Below, one piece after another: positions 45,844 to 53,845 of a DNA stretch of 64,000 nt. A program made the translations under genes and the position numbers. Positions within the stretch are counted from its first letter, which is position 1; each line of letters starts with the position of its first letter. The notes below the pieces were generated by a model. It did not search any database, had not been told where the DNA came from, and saw nothing but the letters and a program-made list of their open reading frames with translations. Origin of the DNA: JACMLD01 sp044227095 (GTDB lineage: Bacteria; Bacteroidota; Bacteroidia; Chitinophagales; Chitinophagaceae); assembly GCA_044227095.1 (NCBI GenBank), contig JBGAFV010000001.1, positions 1,736,001 to 1,800,000 on the forward strand, in the 5' to 3' direction.

Positions 45844-46280
45844 TGAATCCCCTGAAAAATATATTTGTCAACGGACCAATAGCGGCTTCTTTTATAGGAG
45901 AAAGCATAGCCAAGCACAATACAAAAACTGCTATTGGCGGCCATAGTATTTTTTTAGGCCAGGTAAGGGAAGATGTACTTGATGGAAAAAAAGTTGCTGC
46001 AATTGAATACACCGCCTACAAAGAAATGGCAAATGAAAAAATGCATGAAATCCGTGAAGCTGTCTTTGAAAAATACAAACTCACCTGCATGCATGTGTAT
46101 CATAGTTTGGGTAAAATAGCTGTGGGGGAAATCTGCTTGTTTGTTTTTACTTCTTCACCACACCGCAAAGCAGCTATTGATGCCTGTGAGGAAACAGTGG
46201 AGCGGTTAAAAGCAGAACTTCCTGTTTGGGGAAAAGAAATACTGGAAGATGAAACACATCAATGGAAAATAAACCGCTAA
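45843..46280 (+). CDS. moaE: Molybdopterin synthase catalytic subunit
   Basis: 145 residues. It transfers sulfur from MoaD thiocarboxylate to cPMP. FLGQVREDVLDGKKVAAIEYTAY gives the Arg block; the VYHSLGKIAVGEICLFVFTSSPHRKAAIDACEE segment and LPVWGKEILEDETHQWK form the C-terminal Lys region. It starts at ATG 45843, sharing one base with moeB. Confidence 0.95.
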   Translation: MNPLKNIFVNGPIAASFIGESIAKHNTKTAIGGHSIFLGQVREDVLDGKKVAAIEYTAYKEMANEKMHEIREAVFEKYKLTCMHVYHSLGKIAVGEICLFVFTSSPHRKAAIDACEETVERLKAELPVWGKEILEDETHQWKINR

Positions 46281-46284
46281 ACCA

Positions 46285-47193
46285 ATGGTGAACATCACAC
46301 ATAAAAACAATACGCTAAGAAAAGCTATTGCAACAGCTATTGTAAAATGTTCTTCTGCAGAAACCATAGCGGCTGTTCAGCATAAGAAAGTGCCTAAAGG
46401 AGATGTGTTTGAATTTTCACGTGCTGCAGGTTTGCTTGCTGTTAAAAAAACAAGTGATGTAATCCCCGATTGTCATCCTTTGCCAATAGAATACACTGCT
46501 ATAACTTATTCAATAGAGGGGTTAAATATTATCATCAGCGTAGAAGTGCACACCATTTATAAAACTGGTGTTGAAGTAGAAGCCATGCACGGTGCTTCTG
46601 TTGTTGCGTTAACCATATATGATATGTTGAAGCCTATTGACAAAGAAATTGAAATCAGTACTATTAAATTGGTTAACAAAGAAGGTGGGAAATCCGACGT
46701 TAAGAAATTGCCTTCGTCTTTAAAATGTGCAGTTATTGTTTGCTCAGATACGGTTGCAAAAGGAGAAAAAACAGATACAGCAGGTAAAGCCATCATTCAA
46801 AAATTAAAAGCATACGGATTGGAAACAACTGTATACGATGTTATTGCAGATGATGCTGTATTGATAAAAGACAAGGTAACTGCTTTAAGCAATGATGAAA
46901 TTGATCTTATTCTTTTCACCGGTGGCACTGGTGTTTCCCCACGAGATATAACGCCTGATGCCATTGCACCTTTGCTCGATAAAGAAATTCCTGGCATTAT
47001 GGAAACAGCACGCCAATACGGACAACAGCGAATGCCATTTGCAATGCTTTCGAGAGGAGTGGCCGGGTTTATTAAAAACAGCCTGGTTATTACATTGCCC
47101 GGCTCTGTAAAAGGGGTTAATGAAACTATGGATGCATTGTTTCCGCAGGTATTGCATGTATTTGGCGTAAAAAAAGGAGAGAGACACGATTAA
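46285..47193 (+). CDS. moaCB: Bifunctional cyclic-pyranopterin monophosphate synthase / molybdopterin adenylyltransferase (MoaC-MoaB fusion)
   Basis: 302 residues in two full domains. MoaC (about 1-140): KVPKGDVFEFSRAAGLLAVKKTSDVIPDCHPLPI, EVEAMHGASVVALTIYDM and the Lys loop GGKSDVKK. MoaB/MogA (about 146-302): AVIVCSDTVAKGEKTDTAGKAI, LILFTGGTGVSPRDITPDAI and SRGVAGFIKNSLVITLPGS. MoaC makes cPMP; MoaB adenylates molybdopterin for MoeA. With moaA, moaD, moaE, moeB and moeA this completes the cofactor route in one operon. Confidence 0.94.
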   Translation: MVNITHKNNTLRKAIATAIVKCSSAETIAAVQHKKVPKGDVFEFSRAAGLLAVKKTSDVIPDCHPLPIEYTAITYSIEGLNIIISVEVHTIYKTGVEVEAMHGASVVALTIYDMLKPIDKEIEISTIKLVNKEGGKSDVKKLPSSLKCAVIVCSDTVAKGEKTDTAGKAIIQKLKAYGLETTVYDVIADDAVLIKDKVTALSNDEIDLILFTGGTGVSPRDITPDAIAPLLDKEIPGIMETARQYGQQRMPFAMLSRGVAGFIKNSLVITLPGSVKGVNETMDALFPQVLHVFGVKKGERHD

Positions 47194-47210
47194 CCGCTAA
47201 ATGAATCTGA

Positions 47211-49562
47211 ATGAGCAGGAGTTTATTAATAATAGTACTGTTTTTTACTGTTGTTTTTTCCGCACAAGCACAAACCACATTATTTGTTTCTCCATCTGGC
47301 AATGATGCTGGCAAAGGCAGTTTTAAGCAACCATTTAAAACTATACAGGTAGCTTTACATGAGGCTGCTGTACAAACCGGCAAAAAAATTTACATCCAAA
47401 TACATGGTGGAGTTTATTATTTGGATAGTGCACTTGTAATAGACGCAAATCATTATCAAAACAGTTCCCTGGTTATTACTGCATATAAAAACGAAAAGGT
47501 TATTGTAAGTGGTGCAAAACCTATTCATTTTCAATGGGCCCCTTATAAAAATGGTATTTATACCGCTGAAGCAAACTTTGACCAGCCACCCGATCGGTTG
47601 TTTATAAACGGTAGCGTAATGGCTATGGCAAGGTATCCCAATTATGATAGCGCAGCACGTGTTTTTCATGGCACAGCAGCTGATGCTATAAGTGACGAAA
47701 GAGTAAGCCATTGGCAACATGCCGCAGGTGCATATATACATGCATTGCATAAAGGAGAATGGGGTGGTCTTCATTATAGAATTACGGGCAAAGACAGTTT
47801 CGGACATTTGGTAATGGAAGGCGGATGGCAAAACAATCGTCCTTCACCTATGCATGTGCAATACCGTTTTGTAGAAAATGTTTTTGAAGAACTTGATGCT
47901 CCGGGTGAATGGTTTTATGATGCAACTTCAAAAAAGATTTATTTATATCCGCCCAAAGGCATAGACTTAAATAAAGCTGCTATCTCGTTTTCTCATCTTT
48001 CAACATTGCTGGTAATAAAGGGCGAAAAAGAAAAACCTGTTGAAAACGTTTGCATACAAAAAATCAATTTTCAGCAAACAGCCAGAACGTTTATGCTTAC
48101 ACGAGAGCCGTTGCTGCGTAGTGATTGGACAATTTATCGTAGCGGCGCTGTTTTAATGGAATACACAGCGTCTTGCAGTATCAGGCAATGCAGTTTTTCA
48201 GAGATTGGTGGCAATGCTATTTTTCTAAGCAATTATAATAAATACGATACAATTCAAGACAATCATATTTACCAGGTTGGTGGAAGTGCTATCTTGTTTG
48301 TAGGTAATCCTGCTGCTGTTCGTTCACCATCTTTTTCTTACGATGCATTTGTAAGCTGGGATAAAATGGATTATACGCCTGGTGCTATTGGTAATGATTA
48401 TCCGCAATATTGTATTGCAACAGGCAATTTAATTCATCATACAGGCGATGTAGAAAAACAATCTGCCGGTGTGCAAATAGAAATGGCTGCACACATAACG
48501 GTTAGCCATAATAGCATTTACCATACACCCAGGGCTGGCATCAATATTGGCGATGGTTGCTGGGGCGGCAATATCATTGAGTACAATGAGGTATTTAATA
48601 CTGTTTTGGAAACAGGTGATCATGGTGCATTTAATTCCTGGGGGAGAGACAGGTTTTGGAGGCCGGAGAGAAATATAATTGATAGTATTGTAGCTGCCAG
48701 GCCTGGTTTATTTTTATTGGACATAGTTGACCCCAATATCATACGCAATAATAAATTTCAATGCAGCCATGGTTGGGATATAGATTTAGATGACGGCAGC
48801 AGCAACTATCGTATTTATAATAATATTTGTCTCAGCGGTGGTCTTAAATTGCGGGAAGGATATAATAGAACAGTATACAACAATATTATCATCAACAATA
48901 GTTTTCATCCGCATGTTTGGCTAAAGAATAGTGGGGATGTGTTTGTACACAATATTCTTACACTGCCTTATGCACCTATTTTAATGGACAATTGGGGTAA
49001 GCAGATAGATTCCAACTTCTTTCTTTCAGAAAAAGGTTTAATAGCTGCCCGCAATTATGGTGGTGATACACATAGCAAGAGTGGTGATGCTTTATTTGTA
49101 AACGATGCTAAAGGAAATTATACAGTTAAAAAGGGATCAGCTGCTATATCAATTGGCTTTCGCAATTTTGATATGAATACTGGTGTATCATTGCCTGCAT
49201 TGCGGAAACTGGCTGCACATCCTCTCGTTCAGCCATTAATAACAGACAATAGCAAAGGGAAGCAAACAATAACTGAATGGCTGGGCGCAAAATGTAAGAA
49301 CATAGAAACGCTAGGTGAAAGATCTGCCGCGGGTTTGTCCAGTGAAAAAGGAGTATTACTGCTTACTGTTCCTGTGGGAACAATTGCCTACAAAAATGGA
49401 TTGCAAAAAGGTGATGTAATCATTGCAATAGATAAAAGCAATATTAACGACATGGCAGATTTAATGCAGGCTTTTCAGAATTTAAAATGGAAAGGTGTTG
49501 TTGAGCTTGGCATTATGCGTAACCAGTCTCTCCAGGAAAAAAACATTAGTTTGAAAGATTAG
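47211..49562 (+). CDS. Secreted right-handed parallel beta-helix protein with C-terminal PDZ domain
   Basis: 783 residues. Signal peptide LLIIVLFFTVVFSAQAQ. TLFVSPSGNDAGKGSFKQPFKTIQVAL is the usual start of DUF1565-type beta-helix proteins. A long stretch of beta-helix coils with Asn/His-rich turns follows (HNSIYHTPRAGINIGDG, IIEYNEVFNT, YRIYNNICLSGG). The last about 80 residues form a PDZ domain (VPVGTIAYKNGLQKGDVIIAIDKSNIND). The fold is typical of polysaccharide-active proteins of this phylum (GH141-like), acting outside the cell. It follows moaCB by 17 bases, possibly by read-through, and overlaps nhaA by 17 bases at the 3' end. Confidence 0.82.
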   Translation: MSRSLLIIVLFFTVVFSAQAQTTLFVSPSGNDAGKGSFKQPFKTIQVALHEAAVQTGKKIYIQIHGGVYYLDSALVIDANHYQNSSLVITAYKNEKVIVSGAKPIHFQWAPYKNGIYTAEANFDQPPDRLFINGSVMAMARYPNYDSAARVFHGTAADAISDERVSHWQHAAGAYIHALHKGEWGGLHYRITGKDSFGHLVMEGGWQNNRPSPMHVQYRFVENVFEELDAPGEWFYDATSKKIYLYPPKGIDLNKAAISFSHLSTLLVIKGEKEKPVENVCIQKINFQQTARTFMLTREPLLRSDWTIYRSGAVLMEYTASCSIRQCSFSEIGGNAIFLSNYNKYDTIQDNHIYQVGGSAILFVGNPAAVRSPSFSYDAFVSWDKMDYTPGAIGNDYPQYCIATGNLIHHTGDVEKQSAGVQIEMAAHITVSHNSIYHTPRAGINIGDGCWGGNIIEYNEVFNTVLETGDHGAFNSWGRDRFWRPERNIIDSIVAARPGLFLLDIVDPNIIRNNKFQCSHGWDIDLDDGSSNYRIYNNICLSGGLKLREGYNRTVYNNIIINNSFHPHVWLKNSGDVFVHNILTLPYAPILMDNWGKQIDSNFFLSEKGLIAARNYGGDTHSKSGDALFVNDAKGNYTVKKGSAAISIGFRNFDMNTGVSLPALRKLAAHPLVQPLITDNSKGKQTITEWLGAKCKNIETLGERSAAGLSSEKGVLLLTVPVGTIAYKNGLQKGDVIIAIDKSNINDMADLMQAFQNLKWKGVVELGIMRNQSLQEKNISLKD

Positions 49563-50724
49563 CATCATCCGCAGGTTTATTAAGCAATAAAGTAATCACG
49601 CCTAAAAATGCCGCTATAACAGATGCAACAAGAATGCTCATTTTTGAAGCGGTGATAACATTGCCATCATTGAATGCAAGGTTGGTAATAAAAATGCTCA
49701 TGGTAAAACCGATGCCACCCAATAGTGATGCACCCAGCAAATGAACATAATTCAATTCCGTAGCGAGGCGGGCTATCTTTAATTTAATAGCAGCCCATGA
49801 AAAAATAAATATGCCACCCAGCTTTCCTAAAACCAGTCCAAGTATAATACCTAATGAATTGTTGCTGGAAAGATTGCCTGCAATATCTGCAGGAAAAATA
49901 ATTGCTGTATTGGCAATAGCAAATATGGGCAGAATGGTAAAGGCAACAGGCTTATGTAAAAAATGTTGAAACCTGTAAGAAAGCCCACCGTCTTCTTTTT
50001 TTTCAAATGGTATGGCAAAGGCAAGTAATACACCGGCGATGGTAGCATGTACGCCAGATTTAAGCATACAGTACCACATTATAGTGCCACCTGCTAAATA
50101 CAAAGGCAAAAAGTATATTTTTTTCTTTCCGGCAATAAATAACAAAATAAAAATAATAATTGCTGCAGAAAAATAATAAAGCGCAAATCCTTTTGTATAA
50201 AAAAGAGCGATAACAGTTATAGCACCCAGATCGTCTATAATAGCAAGTGCAGTTAAAAATATTTTCAATGCTACCGGAACTTTTTTCCCTGCAAGTGATA
50301 ATATGCCCAGTGCAAAAGCAATATCTGTTGCCATTGGTATTCCAAAACCCGATTGGGTTGGTGTACCATTGTTAAACACAAAATGGATTAAAGCAGGAAC
50401 AAGCATGCCACCAATAGCAGCAAGAACAGGCAGTATTGCGTTTTTAAAACTGGATAATTCTCCTGCATATAACTCTCTTTCTATTTCAAGTCCTACCAGT
50501 AAAAAGAAAATAGCCATTAAGCCATCGTTAATCCACTCTTCATTACTGTAGTTTAAATCAATACCTGCAAAAGAAAGATCAAGACTTTTATGAAAGAAAT
50601 GAACATAGGTTTCACCAAAAGCACTATTAGCTATTATTAAAGAGATAATAGTACAGCCAATTAAAACAAAGCCACTGGCTTTTTCGCTATCTGTAAAGTC
50701 TTTAAAAAGTTTTGAAATTTTCAT
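49546..50724 (-). CDS. nhaA: Na+/H+ antiporter NhaA
   Basis: 392 residues with about 12 membrane spans. It exports sodium in exchange for protons. The key motif LTALAIIDDLGAITVIALFYT with the two transport Asp residues (about 160-161) is present, as are GGMLVPALIHFVFN and GIPMATDIAFALGIL. The C-terminal Lys-region GLVLGKLGGIFIFSW is typical. The gene converges on the beta-helix gene with a 17-base overlap. A -7 element lies at 50775-50782. Confidence 0.96.
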   Translation of the reverse strand: MKISKLFKDFTDSEKASGFVLIGCTIISLIIANSAFGETYVHFFHKSLDLSFAGIDLNYSNEEWINDGLMAIFFLLVGLEIERELYAGELSSFKNAILPVLAAIGGMLVPALIHFVFNNGTPTQSGFGIPMATDIAFALGILSLAGKKVPVALKIFLTALAIIDDLGAITVIALFYTKGFALYYFSAAIIIFILLFIAGKKKIYFLPLYLAGGTIMWYCMLKSGVHATIAGVLLAFAIPFEKKEDGGLSYRFQHFLHKPVAFTILPIFAIANTAIIFPADIAGNLSSNNSLGIILGLVLGKLGGIFIFSWAAIKLKIARLATELNYVHLLGASLLGGIGFTMSIFITNLAFNDGNVITASKMSILVASVIAAFLGVITLLLNKPADDANLSN

Positions 50725-50774
50725 TAGTTAGCTAACCTGCTTAATGCTTGCCGGTGAAATGAATTAGGTTTGGC

Positions 50775-50782
50775 CAAATATA
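50775..50782 (-). promoter_or_regulatory. -7 promoter element (TATATTTG on the minus strand) of nhaA
   Basis: Read on the minus strand, TATATTTG matches TAnnTTTG exactly, with about 45 bases to the nhaA ATG. The -33 half is weak (a TTTA 16 bases upstream). A GTTAGCTAAC palindrome sits in the leader at about 50727-50736. Confidence 0.45.
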
Positions 50783-50832
50783 GCTTTTTATAATTGGGTA
50801 AATTTAAAAGCCCCCGAATGACCATGCAATTT

Positions 50833-51627
50833 TTAATTCGATTTTAGGATCCTTCTGGTCATACCAAATGCAGGTTTAAAACCAAACTTCTCATAAAAAG
50901 AACGCAGGCTGTCGCCGGTATATAAACCCACCAATGCATCAGTTACGCCATTAGCATCTAGCCAGTTGGTTATTTCTTCCATCATTGCTGTGCCCACACG
51001 TTTGTGCTGAAAGGATGGTTTCACCATTACGTCTTTTACATAATAGAAGCTTGCTTTATCGCCTAGCAGTAATGCACAACCGATTATTTCTCCGCTTGCA
51101 GTATCTTCTGCTACTACAGAAAATACAGGAGCGGATAAAATCATTGCTTCTTGATTTTCATTTACAGAAGATGACCACCCAACAGCTGTTATAAGTGCAA
51201 GATGTTCTTTTGCTGTAGGCGGCCTTTTAATAATTTTTATAGTAGGGGGAAGTATTGCTTCCTGTATACAATCTGAAATATGTACGCTGCAACTAAATCT
51301 TATTTTATGGCCATCCAAATCTTCTACAAGCATTTCTCGCATGCCCCATTCATAATTTTCCGGTGCATTTAGAATGCGGGCACCTGCTGCTTTTATTTTT
51401 TCATAATAAGCATCAACATCATCAACAAAAATTGAAAGCCATGTGCCAGGGTTGCCTTGCCCTTTTTCACAAAAGAAAATCTCTACCCCATCTTTGCTAA
51501 CACCGCCAAACGTTGGCGGTGTGCCCCAGTTCCAATTGCCTTCAAAGCCAAGAACGTTTTTGTAGTAGTCAATACTTTTTACAACATTGTCAGAATAAAG
51601 TATGGGATTGAGGTGCCTGAATTTCAT
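50833..51627 (-). CDS. Fusion of a VOC (glyoxalase/bleomycin-resistance-like) domain and a GNAT acetyltransferase
   Basis: About 264 residues. Domain 1 (about 1-120): a VOC fold with MKFRHLNPILYSDNVVKSIDYY, SIFVDDVDAYYEKIKAAG and MLVEDLDGHKIRF (His and Glu metal-ligand candidates). Domain 2 (about 130-264): a GNAT fold with IIGCALLLG, VKDVMVKPSFQHKRVGTAMMEEI (acetyl-CoA loop) and GDSLRSFYEKFGFKP. Modification or sequestration of a small toxic compound or antibiotic is possible but the substrate is unknown. ATG 51627 is preferred to the TTG at 51636. An inverted repeat lies inside the gene at 51500-51522. Confidence 0.87.
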   Translation of the reverse strand: MKFRHLNPILYSDNVVKSIDYYKNVLGFEGNWNWGTPPTFGGVSKDGVEIFFCEKGQGNPGTWLSIFVDDVDAYYEKIKAAGARILNAPENYEWGMREMLVEDLDGHKIRFSCSVHISDCIQEAILPPTIKIIKRPPTAKEHLALITAVGWSSSVNENQEAMILSAPVFSVVAEDTASGEIIGCALLLGDKASFYYVKDVMVKPSFQHKRVGTAMMEEITNWLDANGVTDALVGLYTGDSLRSFYEKFGFKPAFGMTRRILKSN

Positions 51628-51717
51628 AACGGGCAATATTAGCAGATGAGTAAAACAGTTGAGTTATACAAGTTATTTCTTTTTTTTCAGTGACAGTAAG
51701 ATAGAAAGTCTATTAAT

Positions 51718-51751
51718 AAAAAGGGCCGTGCTTTTGAAAGCCGGCCCTTTT
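51718..51751 (-). terminator. Intrinsic terminator of the ArsR-SRPBCC transcript
   Basis: AAAAGGGCCG-T-GC (51719-51731) pairs with GCCGGCCCTTTT (51740-51751) with one bulged base. On the minus strand the hairpin is followed by TTTTTATT. It lies about 150 bases after the SRPBCC stop. Confidence 0.7.
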
Positions 51752-51902
51752 ACAAATGGTTTATTATAAAATATGCTGCACTATTGCTGAGTAATGATTA
51801 GCAGTACAAGAGTGCAACGTCCGCCCGGCTAAGTCATTCAGACGGGCAAGAATGCTTAATAACATTGCCAACGTTGGCTAGGCACTACGGCAATACTACC
51901 AA

Positions 51903-52400
51903 CTATTTAACCATGCCTTTTTCAATTAACTCATCCAGGCGTTCATAAGAATCATTAACACCACGTTCCATGCCAGATTGCATCATACCATCGCGGTCTG
52001 CTACGGATTGAAAAACGGATTGATTTGTAAACCTTGTTCTTCCGCCAGGCAATTCTTCAAACCTTGCAGTTTCAAGTGTTACATGTCCTTTCTCGGGCAG
52101 GCCTTCAAATTCAAAAGTCTGTATAATTCTTTCAGGATATGTTACTTCGTGTATTACGCCATGAAAGCCAAATTCCATATCGCCCATAGAATGGATATAG
52201 CGGTAAGACCCCCCCGTTTTTGGTTCAAACTTTTCTATTTTCATAGCAAGGTTGCGCGGACCAAGCCATTGTGCTACCAATTTAGCATCTGTAAATGCTT
52301 TGAACACAAGTTCGCGAGGTGCATCAAACTCACGTGTTATAAATATTTCCTGTTTGCCAGGTTCTGCTTTAATGCTGGTAACGTTTTTTGTTGTTGTCAT
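51903..52400 (-). CDS. SRPBCC/AHSA1-family protein
   Basis: 165 residues. The fold signature is IFITREFDAPRELVFKAFTDAKLVAQWLGP at the start, GGSYRYIHSMGD in the middle and the long C-terminal helix DGMMQSGMERGVNDSYERLDELI. These proteins form a hydrophobic cavity and are often co-transcribed with an ArsR-type regulator, as here. Ligand and role are unknown; AHSA1-like proteins with ArsR partners often relate to stress or drug response. The gap to the ArsR gene is 45 bases. Confidence 0.88.
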   Translation of the reverse strand: MTTTKNVTSIKAEPGKQEIFITREFDAPRELVFKAFTDAKLVAQWLGPRNLAMKIEKFEPKTGGSYRYIHSMGDMEFGFHGVIHEVTYPERIIQTFEFEGLPEKGHVTLETARFEELPGGRTRFTNQSVFQSVADRDGMMQSGMERGVNDSYERLDELIEKGMVK

Positions 52401-52445
52401 ACTATTTAGTTTTTATTGAGTGATAAATATGATTTGAATAATCAT

Positions 52446-52796
52446 TTATTTTTTGCGTGATTTCTTTTTTTCTTTGGCCTGCATTTTTATGAGCAGTTCA
52501 TCAAGGACATCAAATTTATCTTCCCACATTTGCCTGTATTTTTCTGCCCATGTGGCCACTTGGTTAAGCGGTTGCAGGCTGGCTTCACAATATCTTTCGC
52601 GGCCCTGTTTTTTTATAATGATGAGGCCACACTCGGTAAGTATTTTAATGTGCTGCGAAATAGCAGGCCGGCTCACGTCAAACTTCTCTGCTATTGCATT
52701 AAGATTGAGTGATTGTGCTGCTATCAGCTGGATAATTTCCCTTCTTGTAGGGTCTGCAATGGCCTGAAAAACATCTCGCCTGGTTTGTGTTGGCAT
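52446..52796 (-). CDS. ArsR/SmtB-type winged-helix transcriptional repressor
   Basis: 116 residues. DVFQAIADPTRREIIQLIA is the family opening, LNAIAEKFDVSRPAISQHIKILTECGLI is the recognition helix region and KQGRERYCEAS the wing. No CxC metal site is seen, so the inducer is probably not a heavy metal. The C-terminus is Lys-rich. It likely represses its own operon through the twin sites at 52802-52845, which sit on its promoter. Confidence 0.92.
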   Translation of the reverse strand: MPTQTRRDVFQAIADPTRREIIQLIAAQSLNLNAIAEKFDVSRPAISQHIKILTECGLIIIKKQGRERYCEASLQPLNQVATWAEKYRQMWEDKFDVLDELLIKMQAKEKKKSRKK

Positions 52797-52801
52797 AATA
52801 T

Positions 52802-52817
52802 GTAAGCGTTTACTTAC
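52802..52817. promoter_or_regulatory. Operator 1 of the ArsR regulator (GTAAGnnTTTACTTAC)
   Basis: GTAAGCGTTTACTTAC has inverted arms GTAAG/CTTAC and recurs 28 bases further as operator 2. On the minus strand it covers the expected start of transcription and ends five bases before the arsR ATG. Confidence 0.65.
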
Positions 52818-52818
52818 A

Positions 52819-52850
52819 CAAATATATATGTAAGGATTTACTTACGCAAA
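52819..52850 (-). promoter_or_regulatory. Promoter of the ArsR-SRPBCC operon
   Basis: Read on the minus strand, TTTG (plus 52847-52850) and TATATTTG (plus 52819-52826) are separated by 20 bases, an exact match to the phylum consensus. Operator 2 fills the spacer, and operator 1 lies on the start point. Confidence 0.7.
52830..52845. promoter_or_regulatory. Operator 2 of the ArsR regulator
   Basis: GTAAGGATTTACTTAC is the same as operator 1 except for two bases in the centre. It lies between the -33 and -7 boxes, where a bound repressor would block RNA polymerase. Confidence 0.65.
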
Positions 52851-52877
52851 TTTATTTTTTAAAATTTTTTTTGCACC

Positions 52878-52889
52878 CCGAAATTTCGG
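52878..52889. promoter_or_regulatory. Perfect 12-base palindrome CCGAAATTTCGG
   Basis: The palindrome lies in the divergent space between arsR and the dienelactone hydrolase gene, 81 bases before the latter's ATG. A TACCTTTA at 52922 is a weak -7 candidate. It may bind a regulator of the hydrolase. Confidence 0.3.
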
Positions 52890-52969
52890 CATTAACATAC
52901 CGCTGCTATTTATTACAGAAGTACCTTTATAAAGACAAATCATTCTTTCATTAACTTATATAATATACC

Positions 52970-53713
52970 ATGAACAAAATATTGTTATTACTAAGCGCAG
53001 CCTTTGTTTGCTTGATGGCCAATGCACAAAACCTTAACCCGGTAAGTTATAGCGATGGCGCACAAAAACTGAATGGATTGGTAACATCTAATGCGGGAAA
53101 AAAATTGCCGGGCGTTTTAATATTGCCTGCATGGAAAGGTATTGATGAAGAAGCGAAAGAAGCTGCGAGGGCATTGGAGAAACAAGGCTATATAGCTTTT
53201 GTGGCAGATATTTATGGTGAGGGGAATATACCGGCAGATAATGCATCAGCCGGAAAAGCCGCTGGTGCTTACCGTAAAGATTATGCTGCTTATCAAAAAA
53301 GAATTGATCTTGCCCTGGCAGAATTAAAGAAAGCCGGAGCAGATGTAAATAAAATTGCAGTTATTGGTTATTGTTTTGGCGGCACAGGTGCATTGGAAAC
53401 TGCCCGTGCTAATTTTCCTGTAAAAGGCGTGATATCTATTCATGGTGGATTGGCAAAAGACAGTACAAGGACTAACGGCACACTATCAACGAAAATTTTA
53501 ATTGAAAACCCGGCAGAAGATAATGGCGTAACGCCGGCTGTAATGGCAAACCTTGTTAAAGAAATGAATGAAGGAAAAGCAGACTGGCAGGTTATTACTT
53601 ATGCTTACAGCAAGCATACGTTTACAGATCCAAAATCTGCGGATTATAATGAAGTGATGGCAAAAAGAGCATGGCAGCATACGCTCATGTTTTTGAAGGA
53701 AGTATTGCAGTGA
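52970..53713 (+). CDS. Secreted dienelactone-hydrolase-family alpha/beta hydrolase
   Basis: 247 residues. Signal peptide ILLLLSAAFVCLMANAQ. The nucleophile elbow is VIGYCFGGTGALETA, with Cys in the Ser position as in dienelactone hydrolase (about residue 134). The C-terminal catalytic His is in YSKHTFTDP (about 220), and the Asp is probably in NPAEDNGV. It acts on an ester or lactone outside the cytoplasm; the substrate is unknown. It converges on the hybrid two-component gene, with 132 bases between. Confidence 0.87.
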   Translation: MNKILLLLSAAFVCLMANAQNLNPVSYSDGAQKLNGLVTSNAGKKLPGVLILPAWKGIDEEAKEAARALEKQGYIAFVADIYGEGNIPADNASAGKAAGAYRKDYAAYQKRIDLALAELKKAGADVNKIAVIGYCFGGTGALETARANFPVKGVISIHGGLAKDSTRTNGTLSTKILIENPAEDNGVTPAVMANLVKEMNEGKADWQVITYAYSKHTFTDPKSADYNEVMAKRAWQHTLMFLKEVLQ

Positions 53714-53845
53714 TTTTTTTGAAGCCAGTGTTGCCCGCCATTGTGCATCGTTGCCCATGCATCCCGCGTAATTCGTTTGGTGGCACGTTAAAGGTGATAT
53801 GCTGCTGATTGTACCCGGTTGCTCCTGCAAATGAGCGCATTGGTA

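Noticed and set aside
51867..51878. Palindrome GCCAACGTTGGC
   Set aside because: It is in the 3' leader of the SRPBCC transcript, not next to any start; no second copy or promoter link.
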